A stretch of DNA of 20,143 nt from an uncultured Chloracidobacterium sp. (GTDB taxonomy: Bacteria; Acidobacteriota; Blastocatellia; Pyrinomonadales; Pyrinomonadaceae): positions 1 to 20,143 of the forward strand of contig CALDGX010000007.1 in NCBI GenBank assembly GCA_937941715.1, read 5' to 3'. Shown here in pieces: positions 1 to 6,701 of this stretch (position 1 is its first letter; every line of letters begins with the position of its first letter). The notes under the pieces were generated by a model that saw only the letters and a list, made by a program, of their open reading frames with translations, did not search any database and was not told the origin of the DNA. The position numbers and the translations under genes were made by a program.

Positions 1-55
1 CGATCGTCCCGATGTTCACGTGCGGCTTGCTGCGGTCAAATTTTTCCTTACTCAT
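1..55 (-). CDS. tuf: Elongation factor Tu, N-terminus only (cut by window edge)
   Basis: Only the first 18 codons are present. They read MSKEKFDRSKPHVNIGTI, the usual start of bacterial EF-Tu, leading into the first GTP-binding loop. EF-Tu delivers aminoacyl-tRNA to the ribosomal A site as a GTP complex. The start codon is preceded by a clear AGGAG ribosome binding site (plus-strand 61-65) five bases away. The gene lies 42 bases after fusA on the same strand, the usual last position of the str operon. The remainder of the gene lies outside the window. Confidence 0.95.
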   Translation of the reverse strand, partial: MSKEKFDRSKPHVNIGTI

Positions 56-97
56 AACTTCTCCTAATCTCTCTTGGTATCAGAACCGGGCCAAAAA

Positions 98-2197
98 CTA
101 ATTGCTGCTTGCTCCCTTGACCTTTGCGATGATCTCCTCGGCCACGTTTCGCGGAGCCTCGGCATAACGCTCAAAATGCATGCTCGAAGTTGCTCGTCCC
201 TGCGTGGACGAACGAAGGTCCGTCGTATAACCGAACATTTCCGAAAGGGGCACGAATGCCGTGACGACAGATACATTACCCGGACGCGGCTCCATCTTAT
301 CGATCTGGCCGCGGCGGCGATTAAGGTCGCCGTTGACCGAACCCATGTATTCTTCAGGGGTTACAACTTCGACCTTCATGATCGGCTCAAGCAGGACGGG
401 CTTCGCTTTCTTGACCGCATCCTGGAAAGCGAGGCTTCCGGCGATGTGGAATGAACGCTCGTCCGAGTCGACTTCGTGATACGAACCGAAAACAAGGCTC
501 GCCTTGATGTCCACCAGTTCGTATCCGGCAAGGAAACCGCGACGCATCGCGTCCCTGATACCCTCCGATACCGGTTTGATGAACTGACGCGGGATCGCTC
601 CGCCGGTGATCTTGTCCTCGAAGACAAAGCCTTCACCCGGTGCCGGTTCGACCTCGAGTTCCACATGGCCAAACTGGCCGCGGCCGCCCGACTGCTTCTT
701 AAAGATCTCTTTGCCGGGTGCGGCCATCGTGATCGTCTCACGATAAGCTACTTGCGGTTTACCAACGTTCGCCTCAACACCGAATTCGCGCTTCATGCGG
801 TCAACAATGATCTCGAGGTGAAGTTCGCCCATACCGGCGATAATGGTCTGGCCCGTTTCATGATCGGTCGAAACCTGGAACGACGGATCTTCCTGAGCGA
901 GGCGGTTGAGCGCGATGCCCATCTTGTCCTGATCAGCACGAGTCTTCGGTTCGACCGCGACACGCACGACCGGATCCGGGAATTCCATCGACTCGAGAAT
1001 GATCTGCTTGCTTTCGTCTGAAATGGTGTCGCCGGTCGTGACATTCTTCATGCCGCCGATCGCGACGATCTCACCGGCCGATGCCGTTTCGACGTCTTCA
1101 CGCTTGTTCGCGTGCATCATCATCAAACGGCCGACGCGCTCTTTCGAACCTTTGATCGTGTTGTAAACGTATGAACCCGACGTGACCGTTCCCGAGTATA
1201 TGCGAACGAATGCAAGCTGACCCAAATGCTTGTCAGCCATCAATTTGAAAACAAGTCCGGCAAACGGCTCTTTGGCGTCTGCGGCACGAGTTTCGATCTC
1301 GCCGGTCTTGGGATTCTCACCCTCGATCGCGGGAATATCCAGCGGGCTCGGGAGGTAATCCACGACCGCGTCAAGCAATGTTTGCACACCCTTATTCTTG
1401 AATGCCGAACCGGTAACGACCGGGACGATCTTCATTGCGAGGGTGCCTTTTCTCAAGGCGGCACGGATCTCGTCTTCCGAGATCTCTTCGCCCTCGAGAT
1501 ACTTCATCATCAGGTCGTCGTCGATCGCCGAAACAGCTTCGACCAACTTCTCACGCTGTGCCTTGGCGGCATCCAGCAGATCTGCCGGAATGTCGAGCGT
1601 CTCGTACTTGGCACCTTTCGTTTCATCGCTCCAGATGAGGGCCTTCATCGTGATCAGGTCAACGACGCCCTTGAGGTGCTCTTCGAGGCCAATAGGCATC
1701 TGCAACGCGACCGCATTGGCTCCGAGACGCTTCAGGATCGAATCAAACGACCGATCGAACGAAGCACCCGCGCGATCCAGCTTGTTGATAAAGCAGATAC
1801 GCGGCACACCGTACTTATCAGCCTGACGCCAAACAGTCTCAGATTGCGGCTCAACGCCGGCAACACCGTCAAATACACAGACCGCACCGTCCAGAACACG
1901 CAGCGAACGCTCAACTTCCATTGTGAAGTCTACGTGTCCGGGAGTATCAATGATGTTGATGCGATGTTCGACGTTATTGCGGGTCCAGAAACAGGTCGTG
2001 GCGGCCGATGTGATCGTGATACCGCGCTCCTGCTCCTGTTCCATCCAGTCCATCGTCGCAGTTCCTTCGTGAACCTCGCCGATCTTGTGCGAAACACCAG
2101 TGTAGAAAAGCACGCGCTCAGTCGTCGTGGTCTTACCCGCGTCGATGTGGGCCATGATGCCGATGTTTCTAAATTTGTCTAAACTGATCTTAGCCAT
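98..2197 (-). CDS. fusA: Elongation factor G
   Basis: Translational GTPase that drives translocation of tRNA and mRNA on the ribosome and, with RRF, ribosome recycling. At 699 residues it has the normal full length. The G-domain motifs are intact: P-loop AHIDAGKT (16-23), switch I RGITI (58-62), DTPGH (84-88) and NKLD (138-141). Later EF-G signatures are also present, including the domain IV stretch around SGGRGQFGHV and the C-terminal PEEYMGSVNGDLNRRRG. It follows rpsG by 42 bases and precedes tuf, so it belongs to the str operon. No strong Shine-Dalgarno is visible before the ATG. One complete, ordinary copy. Large plus-strand open frames inside this gene (for example 1226-2182) are antisense shadows. 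Confidence 0.98.
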   Translation of the reverse strand: MAKISLDKFRNIGIMAHIDAGKTTTTERVLFYTGVSHKIGEVHEGTATMDWMEQEQERGITITSAATTCFWTRNNVEHRINIIDTPGHVDFTMEVERSLRVLDGAVCVFDGVAGVEPQSETVWRQADKYGVPRICFINKLDRAGASFDRSFDSILKRLGANAVALQMPIGLEEHLKGVVDLITMKALIWSDETKGAKYETLDIPADLLDAAKAQREKLVEAVSAIDDDLMMKYLEGEEISEDEIRAALRKGTLAMKIVPVVTGSAFKNKGVQTLLDAVVDYLPSPLDIPAIEGENPKTGEIETRAADAKEPFAGLVFKLMADKHLGQLAFVRIYSGTVTSGSYVYNTIKGSKERVGRLMMMHANKREDVETASAGEIVAIGGMKNVTTGDTISDESKQIILESMEFPDPVVRVAVEPKTRADQDKMGIALNRLAQEDPSFQVSTDHETGQTIIAGMGELHLEIIVDRMKREFGVEANVGKPQVAYRETITMAAPGKEIFKKQSGGRGQFGHVELEVEPAPGEGFVFEDKITGGAIPRQFIKPVSEGIRDAMRRGFLAGYELVDIKASLVFGSYHEVDSDERSFHIAGSLAFQDAVKKAKPVLLEPIMKVEVVTPEEYMGSVNGDLNRRRGQIDKMEPRPGNVSVVTAFVPLSEMFGYTTDLRSSTQGRATSSMHFERYAEAPRNVAEEIIAKVKGASSN

Positions 2198-2239
2198 TTT
2201 GGTAAATCATTGGTCGCGGGCAAATAGGCCCGCTCTCTA

Positions 2240-2710
2240 TTAGAATCTGTAATGTGCGAACGCCTTGTTGGCTTCGGCCATACGGTGAACGTCGTCCTTC
2301 TTCTTCATAGCTCCGCCGCGGCCGTTGGTCGAATCGAGCAACTCGCCGACGAGTCGGTCGACCATCGTCTTTTCGCTGCGGTTGCGGGCATTCAGCACGA
2401 TCCAGCGGATCGCCAGCGTATTGCGGCGGTCACGGCTAACCTCGAGCGGCACCTGATAGGTCGCACCACCGATACGGCGCGATTTGACCTCAAGGGTCGG
2501 AGCAACGCCTTCGAGAGCCTTCTTAAAGACCTTGATCGGCTCCTCGCCAGTCTTTTCAGCGAGTTTCTCCATCGCCGCGTAAAAGATCTGCTCGGCCACG
2601 CTCTTCTTACCTTCCCACATCAGGCCGTTGATAAATTTGGTCACGGCGATGCTGTTATAGATCGGATCCGGTAATACTTCTCTTTTTCCTGCAACTCTAC
2701 GTCTTGGCAT
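2240..2710 (-). CDS. rpsG: 30S ribosomal protein S7
   Basis: Primary 16S rRNA binding protein that nucleates assembly of the small-subunit head. The 156-residue product begins MPRRRVAGKREVLPDP and ends KAFAHYRF, which is full length for S7. The open frame extends 30 codons further upstream to 2800, but that extension encodes the REP-like repeat and no S7 homology, so I choose the ATG at 2710. In E. coli the rpsL-rpsG gap carries the S7 autoregulatory site; here that gap (2711-2819) holds a hairpin-rich repeat instead. The sequence before this ATG shows no strong Shine-Dalgarno, which may mean coupling to rpsL translation. Confidence 0.97.
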   Translation of the reverse strand: MPRRRVAGKREVLPDPIYNSIAVTKFINGLMWEGKKSVAEQIFYAAMEKLAEKTGEEPIKVFKKALEGVAPTLEVKSRRIGGATYQVPLEVSRDRRNTLAIRWIVLNARNRSEKTMVDRLVGELLDSTNGRGGAMKKKDDVHRMAEANKAFAHYRF

Positions 2711-2720
2711 AATTCTTATT

Positions 2721-2815
2721 GGAGTGCGGACACTCTTGTCCGCCTGAGTGCCGCTTCGGCACGAAAACAATCTCGCCGTAGGAACCGGCGATGCGGACAA
2801 GAGTGTCCGCTCTCC
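2721..2815. repeat. REP-like palindromic repeat pair between rpsL and rpsG
   Basis: GCGGACACTCTTGTCCGC at 2726-2743 is itself a hairpin (GCGGACA, loop CTCT, TGTCCGC). It recurs as its exact reverse complement at 2793-2810. The match extends outward to GGAG at 2721-2724 and CTCC near 2812-2815. Between the two lie two further small hairpins, 2748-2762 (GTGCCG/CGGCAC) and 2773-2791 (TCGCCG/CGGCGA). The arrangement resembles a REP/BIME-type element. A decayed relative lies at 5541-5578. The element fills almost the entire rpsL-rpsG gap and would be transcribed within the operon mRNA. Confidence 0.85.
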
Positions 2816-2819
2816 CTAC

Positions 2820-3200
2820 CTATTTCGCTCCCTTCGGGCGTTTCGCACCGTACTTCGAACGGGCCTGGTTTCGGTTCGCGACACCTGAGGCATCCAGCGT
2901 TCCGCGGATAACGTGATAACGAACACCCGGAAGATCCTTGACACGGCCGCCGCGGATGAGCACGATCGAGTGCTCCTGCAGGTTGTGGCCGATACCCGGA
3001 ATGTATGTCGTGACTTCGATCTGGTTGGTCAGACGCACACGGGCGACCTTACGAAGAGCCGAGTTCGGCTTTTTCGGGGTCGAGGTGTAAACACGTGTGC
3101 ATACCCCGCGCTTCTGCGGATTGGACTGCAGAGCCGGGCTGGCCGTTTTGTACTTAACGCGTTGGCGTCCTTTTCTAACTAATTGGTTGATCGTCGGCAT
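2820..3200 (-). CDS. rpsL: 30S ribosomal protein S12
   Basis: Decoding-centre ribosomal protein, 126 residues, first gene of the str operon here. The sequence contains the invariant PQKRGVCTRVYTSTPKKPNS and EHSIVLIRGGRVKDLPGVRYH segments. Lys43 and Lys88, the residues whose substitution commonly gives streptomycin resistance, are wild type, so no resistance allele is visible. Asp89, the residue methylthiolated in E. coli S12, is present. An AAAGGTAG stretch (plus-strand about 3208-3215) is a plausible ribosome binding site. The gene has a roughly 295-base untranslated leader from the promoter at 3502-3530. Confidence 0.98.
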   Translation of the reverse strand: MPTINQLVRKGRQRVKYKTASPALQSNPQKRGVCTRVYTSTPKKPNSALRKVARVRLTNQIEVTTYIPGIGHNLQEHSIVLIRGGRVKDLPGVRYHVIRGTLDASGVANRNQARSKYGAKRPKGAK

Positions 3201-3495
3201 TTTTCGCTACCTTTAATTTAAAAATCCGAAAGGCAAAAGTTCTCTCTTACCTGACTCTTGCCGGACGCATCCGGCAGTTAGCTCAAGCAGCATTCAGCTT
3301 GCTTAGTTAATTAAATTGAACCGTCTTCCTAAGAAAATGAAACTTTGCTGTAGCGTGGCATATAAGATATGTTCAGATTCACCGAACGGCCTGTGATGAC
3401 CGTCTTTACGCAACAATCCGTGTTTCAATTCTCAAAAAACAACCTTGTTTTCTCACTTGGAGTCGCAAGGCAACCCAGACCGCTATAGTCCGAAA
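3201..3495 (-). other. Long 5' leader of the str operon with two hairpins
   Basis: If transcription starts near 3495, as the promoter at 3502-3530 implies, the rpsL mRNA has a leader of about 295 bases with no convincing open frame. Two hairpins lie near its 3' end. One is a perfect 7-bp stem TGCCGGA/TCCGGCA with a four-base loop at 3259-3276. The other is a 5-bp CAAGC/GCTTG stem at 3284-3301. Neither is followed by a T tract in the minus direction, so they are more likely mRNA structure than terminators. Regulatory function is inference. Confidence 0.5.
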
Positions 3496-3501
3496 CTTTA
3501 G

Positions 3502-3530
3502 ATACTATGAATTTACGTCCTTCTTGTCAA
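3502..3530 (-). promoter_or_regulatory. Sigma70-type promoter of the str operon
   Basis: On the minus strand TTGACA (3530-3525) is followed by a 17-base spacer and TAGTAT (3507-3502). This is a perfect -35 box, ideal spacing and a -10 matching at four of six positions. It points at rpsL and would start transcription near 3495. Its -35 box lies only eight bases from the -35 box of the divergent promoter at 3539-3567. Confidence 0.8.
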
Positions 3531-3538
3531 GCGGGGTT

Positions 3539-3567
3539 TTGCACTAACGCGGATTTGTTTGTAGAAT
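3539..3567 (+). promoter_or_regulatory. Sigma70-type promoter of the ferredoxin-domain gene
   Basis: TTGCAC (3539-3544), a 17-base spacer and TAGAAT (3562-3567) form a good vegetative-type promoter. It would start transcription around 3574, giving a leader of about 34 bases before the ATG at 3608. It lies back to back with the str operon promoter. Confidence 0.65.
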
Positions 3568-3607
3568 CTCTATTTTTGAAAACGACTAGAATTTTGACTT
3601 TGAGACA

Positions 3608-4657
3608 ATGAACAACAATACCACGAACCTGGAGACCTATCTTGCCCGTTTTACCGAATCCGACTGGATCGCAGCGATCGAAACACTATTGCCCGAAGTC
3701 CACGAGGTTGACCGCAATGCCGTTCAGATCTGGTTCCGATTTTACCCGCTGAGGCTTAAGCTTGCGATCGACGCCGCCGAGGACCGTGAGGCAGCGCTGC
3801 GCGGGATAGCGATGCAGGGCAATTTCGAACTGAAAGGCCAGATCGACACCTCGCATCATTTCCTTTATGGACATCGCTACTGGAAGACGGTCAAAGCCGC
3901 GATCGAGGCCGAAGCCGCTGTATTTACAGACCAGACGCCTGCACTTGCCGACGAGATCAGGGATATTGCCAAGCTCGTAGCCGAAAAGCTCTCGGTTGAG
4001 CCGCAGATCGTGATCGCAATGGTCGCTATCGGGCTATCTACGCTCAACCAGACGGGACTTGAAGCATTTAAGGCGGCATCGGGCGAGGTCAAACAGCCGT
4101 CCGGCACTATGGCAAAATCGCCCAACGCCGTGATCGCTGAACGTGCGGCCGATGATTCGCAGGGCCTGTTCGGTTTTCTGAAGACCGTGAACAAGCGATT
4201 TTCGGTCAACTTTGCATCGCTCGCATCGACCGGCAAGTTCCCGATCATGCAGGACCAGGAGATCACCGGAGCATCTGCCGCCGACCACTCGCAGGATTGG
4301 CAAAAGCAGGACGGCCGCTGCTGGGAAGGGCCGGTCCCGATCGAGTGTACCGCCGCGTCGTGCGGAACATGCTGGGTCGGCGTTCTCGGCGGCCAGGAGA
4401 AACTGACCGAGGTCAGCCCGCGTGAACGCCGCCAAATGAAGGTCTTCGGGTATGAACAGCCCACCGACGCCAAGCCATTCATCCGGCTCGCCTGCCAGGC
4501 CAAGGCAAGCGGCAATGTGACGATCGTTGTTCCGCCTTGGAATGCCGTTTTTGGTAAGAAAGTTAGGGGCAATGTCGAGGAGATCGAACTGGAGCCCAAC
4601 ACGACCTCTGCCAAACGCCTTCGCGAGACGATCGCGTCGGCAACGTCGGGCGAATAA
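3608..4657 (+). CDS. Two-domain protein with C-terminal 2Fe-2S ferredoxin domain
   Basis: The C-terminal third carries a plant-type 2Fe-2S ferredoxin pattern: C247-x4-C252-x2-C255 in ECTAASCGTC, with a fourth ligand C296 in RLACQAKASGNVTIVVPP. An additional cysteine, C238, precedes the cluster motif. The first 200 residues or so are a largely helical region I do not recognise, rich in W/F/Y (WFRFYPLRLKL at 42-52, SHHFLYGHRYW at 82-92). No signal peptide or membrane segment is visible, so it is probably cytoplasmic. Electron transfer is the likely role of the C-terminal domain; the partner is unknown. A tail of about 40 charged residues follows. The gene is monocistronic, transcribed divergently from rpsL, and ends before a bidirectional hairpin. 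Confidence 0.85.
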   Translation: MNNNTTNLETYLARFTESDWIAAIETLLPEVHEVDRNAVQIWFRFYPLRLKLAIDAAEDREAALRGIAMQGNFELKGQIDTSHHFLYGHRYWKTVKAAIEAEAAVFTDQTPALADEIRDIAKLVAEKLSVEPQIVIAMVAIGLSTLNQTGLEAFKAASGEVKQPSGTMAKSPNAVIAERAADDSQGLFGFLKTVNKRFSVNFASLASTGKFPIMQDQEITGASAADHSQDWQKQDGRCWEGPVPIECTAASCGTCWVGVLGGQEKLTEVSPRERRQMKVFGYEQPTDAKPFIRLACQAKASGNVTIVVPPWNAVFGKKVRGNVEEIELEPNTTSAKRLRETIASATSGE

Positions 4658-4679
4658 ACTGGGATTTCCACAAAGACAC

Positions 4680-4713
4680 AAAGGGCACGGAGTCAAAAAA
4701 CTCGGTGCCCTTT
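4680..4713. terminator. Hairpin between convergent genes, probable bidirectional terminator
   Basis: AAAGGGCACGGAGT (4680-4693) pairs with ACTCGGTGCCCTTT (4700-4713) across a CAAAAA loop, with a single mismatch. It lies between the 3' ends of the ferredoxin gene (plus) and the cytolysin-domain-like gene (minus). Flanking T runs are short, so termination strength is uncertain. The left arm belongs to a CACAAAGACACAAAGGGCACGGAG-like stretch of dispersed-repeat character. Confidence 0.5.
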
Positions 4714-4741
4714 ACTGTTACCATTATCTCTTATCTTATTC

Positions 4742-4790
4742 TTATCCGTGCCAATCCGTGTCCATCCGTGGTTAAAAAACTCTTCCTCTT
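4742..4790 (+). repeat. ATCCGTG-type dispersed repeat, copy 1
   Basis: The stretch contains three tandem ATCCGTG units (TATCCGTGCCAATCCGTG, then TCCATCCGTGG) followed by TTAAAAAACTCTTCC. A second copy in the same orientation lies at 5681-5730 and shares most positions. The two bracket the secreted protein gene at 4803-5486. From memory, similar intergenic repeats occur in many environmental bacterial genomes; I cannot check that here. Confidence 0.75.
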
Positions 4791-4802
4791 TTGGAAAGGA
4801 TC

Positions 4803-5486
4803 CTACTGGCAGTCATTATCGTACGCAGACCCCAATGTTGTACCGGTCACCCGATAACATTTATTCAGATCGGCAGGCTGGAGCACGCGATCAAATATCT
4901 CTCTCTGGGGTTGCCAGACCAGACCTGTGTCATTTTGCATTTTTAGACGGATATTTGTCGCCGCGGCAGGAATATATGCGACTCCTTGCCAGCCCGCAGT
5001 CTTTCCTTTCTCTCGCCAGCTTAAACCTGGTCTTCCGGGTTCGTCCCACGTGATCTCAAAATGTGCAATATACGCGCCCTGTTGCATGAATTTGATCCAA
5101 TTGTCCGGCTTTCGAACCGGCTCCGGTTTCGGCTCGATTTCCGGTTCTTCTTTGACCCCGTTCCATTTATGCCAGATCTTTAGTCTAAGTTTTTGGTCTT
5201 TCACGACGGACTCCACATCGTCAATGATCAGCCGAATTATTCCATATCTAGTCTTGTCAGAAAGATCCTCGCGTGCACCCCATTTTTCGGCGATTGCTTC
5301 GATCTTTGCCTCGTCATTTATGAATTCTGAAAGCCCCTCTTTAAGTTCCTCAAGCAAGGCCGCAACCCCGTCCTCATCCAAAATGGTCTTATTGTCCTGT
5401 TGAGCCATCGCCCCGACAGACAACAACAAGCAAACCAGCAACGAAGCCGCAAAAAAACGAATGCCTTTTAGCTCTAAGTTAAACAT
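4803..5486 (-). CDS. Secreted protein with a cholesterol-dependent cytolysin domain-4-like C-terminus
   Basis: The 227-residue product begins with a signal peptide (hydrophobic core 11-26, likely cleavage after AMA28) and has no lipobox. Residues 30-112 are charged, helical and unrecognised. A Pro/Glu-rich linker (113-128) leads to a domain (130-226) that, compared from memory, matches domain 4 of thiol-activated cytolysins. GAYIAHFEITWDE (138-149) resembles GAYVAQFEVAWDE. NDTGLVWQPQR (185-195) aligns with the undecapeptide ECTGLAWEWWR, keeping T, G, L, the first W and R but losing the Cys and the two following Trp. GTTL (215-218) aligns with the Thr-Leu cholesterol-recognition pair. C210 and C226 could form a disulfide. 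The pore-forming domains 1-3 are absent, so it is more likely a membrane- or glycan-binding module than a pore former. A strong GAGGAG ribosome binding site precedes the ATG. Confidence 0.75.
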   Translation of the reverse strand: MFNLELKGIRFFAASLLVCLLLSVGAMAQQDNKTILDEDGVAALLEELKEGLSEFINDEAKIEAIAEKWGAREDLSDKTRYGIIRLIIDDVESVVKDQKLRLKIWHKWNGVKEEPEIEPKPEPVRKPDNWIKFMQQGAYIAHFEITWDEPGRPGLSWREKGKTAGWQGVAYIPAAATNIRLKMQNDTGLVWQPQREIFDRVLQPADLNKCYRVTGTTLGSAYDNDCQ

Positions 5487-5511
5487 AAACGATCTCCTCT
5501 ATTAGTCAGGA

Positions 5512-5540
5512 ATCTTAGACCTGTTTCCAACCAGTAACAA
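5512..5540 (-). promoter_or_regulatory. Promoter of the secreted domain-4-like gene
   Basis: On the minus strand TTGTTA (5540-5535), a 17-base spacer and TAAGAT (5517-5512) form a reasonable sigma70-type promoter. The start would fall near 5505, giving a short leader that includes the GAGGAG ribosome binding site (about 5494-5499). The -35 box abuts the decayed REP-like repeat at 5541-5578. Confidence 0.55.
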
Positions 5541-5578
5541 ATTCATAATTGGAGATCGGGACATTCACGCCCGCCTCG
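5541..5578 (+). repeat. Decayed REP-like repeat
   Basis: ATTCATAATTGGAGATCGGG followed by ACATTCACGCCCGCCTCGG aligns with the left half of the rpsL-rpsG repeat (2712-2747: ATTCTTATTGGAGTGCGG, then ACACTCTTGTCCGCCTGAG). The palindrome is degraded to CGGGACATTCACGCCCG. I read this as a diverged single copy of the same family. Confidence 0.6.
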
Positions 5579-5680
5579 GTTGCTCTATGATGCGAAAATT
5601 CCTCACAAGATGCTGATAAAAAACAATGTCGACGGAAACGTCAAAAACGGATAAGACATCGAATCCCAAAAGCCACCTCC

Positions 5681-5730
5681 TTATCCGTGCTCATCTGTGT
5701 CTATCCGTGGTAAAAAAATTCCTTCTCTTC
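5681..5730 (+). repeat. ATCCGTG-type dispersed repeat, copy 2
   Basis: TTATCCGTGCTCATCTGTG, then TCTATCCGTGG and TAAAAAAATTCCTTCTC, is a same-strand copy of the sequence at 4742-4790. It continues into GAGTCTTCGCGACTCTGCGGTAAA (5735-5758), a further repeat-like stretch that runs up to the EamA start codon. Copies 1 and 2 flank the 4803-5486 gene as direct repeats about 0.94 kb apart. Confidence 0.75.
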
Positions 5731-5765
5731 TCCGAGTCTTCGCGACTCTGCGGTAAAGTATTTTA

Positions 5766-6638
5766 GTGACCCAAGAAAGAACTTCAATTTCGCCTGTCTG
5801 GCTTGTCGTCATCGCCGTGCTTTTATGGAGTACCGGCGGGATGTTCATAAAGCTCGCGACAAACCTCGACGCGTATCAGGTCACGTTCTTCCGCTCGCTG
5901 CTGGCCGGGCTCACGGTATTGATCATCACCCGGCGAAACGGACTCCGGATAAACGCGTTCGGTGTGATGTGCTCGATAATTTACGCGACACTTTTATTCC
6001 TATTTGTCTGGGCGACCAAGCATACGACCGCCGCCAACGCGATCTTTCTTCAATATACGGCTCCTGTTTACATTCTCATCCTCGCTCCGTTTGTCATCGG
6101 CGAAAAATTTCACCTTCGTGATCTTGCGACGGTAATATTCTGTATCGCGGGAATGTCGTTGTTTTTTGTCGGCGACCTGACCATCGGCGACTATCAGGGC
6201 AACATCGCCGCCCTCGGATCAGGCATATTTCTTGGCCTTTACATAATGTTGCTAAAGCACCCGAGGGCAGTCGGCATGAATTCGGTCATAACGGTCATCT
6301 ACGGTAATTTTTTGCTGGCATTACTGACACTGCCGTCCGGCATTGCATCGGTCTCGACGATCACGCTGGGCGATCTCGGTGCCGTCGCATTCCTCGGCAT
6401 CTTCCAGATCGGGATCTCATATATTCTCTTTATCAAGGGAGTTACAGCCGGAACGCGTCCTCTCGACGCCAGCATCATCGGCTTTATCGAACCGCTCCTC
6501 AATCCCGTCTGGGTCTTCATCTTCGTTGGCGAACGTCCGTCGAACTGGGCTGTCCTCGGCGGCCTGATAATAATTGCGACAGTTATCGCTCACACGTTTA
6601 TCCAGTACCGAAATCGGACCGAAGTCTCGGCCGCTTAG
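5766..6638 (+). CDS. DMT-superfamily transporter (EamA family)
   Basis: Inner-membrane permease of 290 residues with about ten hydrophobic segments arranged as two EamA repeats, the normal size for the family. Typical features are SPVWLVVIAVLLWSTGGMFIK at the first helix, FFRSLLAG (41-48), PVYILILAPFVIGEK (100-114) closing repeat one, and EPLLNPVWVFIFVGERPS (242-259) closing repeat two. Members export or import metabolites such as amino acids or nucleobases; the substrate cannot be told from sequence. The start is a GTG, chosen because the next ATG (about codon 26) would remove the first helix. No clear ribosome binding site is visible, and dispersed-repeat sequence abuts the start. Confidence 0.9.
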   Translation: MTQERTSISPVWLVVIAVLLWSTGGMFIKLATNLDAYQVTFFRSLLAGLTVLIITRRNGLRINAFGVMCSIIYATLLFLFVWATKHTTAANAIFLQYTAPVYILILAPFVIGEKFHLRDLATVIFCIAGMSLFFVGDLTIGDYQGNIAALGSGIFLGLYIMLLKHPRAVGMNSVITVIYGNFLLALLTLPSGIASVSTITLGDLGAVAFLGIFQIGISYILFIKGVTAGTRPLDASIIGFIEPLLNPVWVFIFVGERPSNWAVLGGLIIIATVIAHTFIQYRNRTEVSAA

Positions 6639-6701
6639 ATTAATTGCAAGTTTTGCTCTAAAATCCGTTGAGACCTAAGGGGCACTCGGCCCTATCATCC
6701 T

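Noticed and set aside
1226..2182. Long plus-strand open frame of 318 codons
   Set aside because: Exactly antisense to fusA, with arginine/valine-rich sequence of no recognisable family; a codon-bias shadow.
2711..2800. Longer start for rpsG at 2800
   Set aside because: The extra 30 codons translate the REP-like repeat and do not resemble the S7 N-terminus, which begins at MPRRR.
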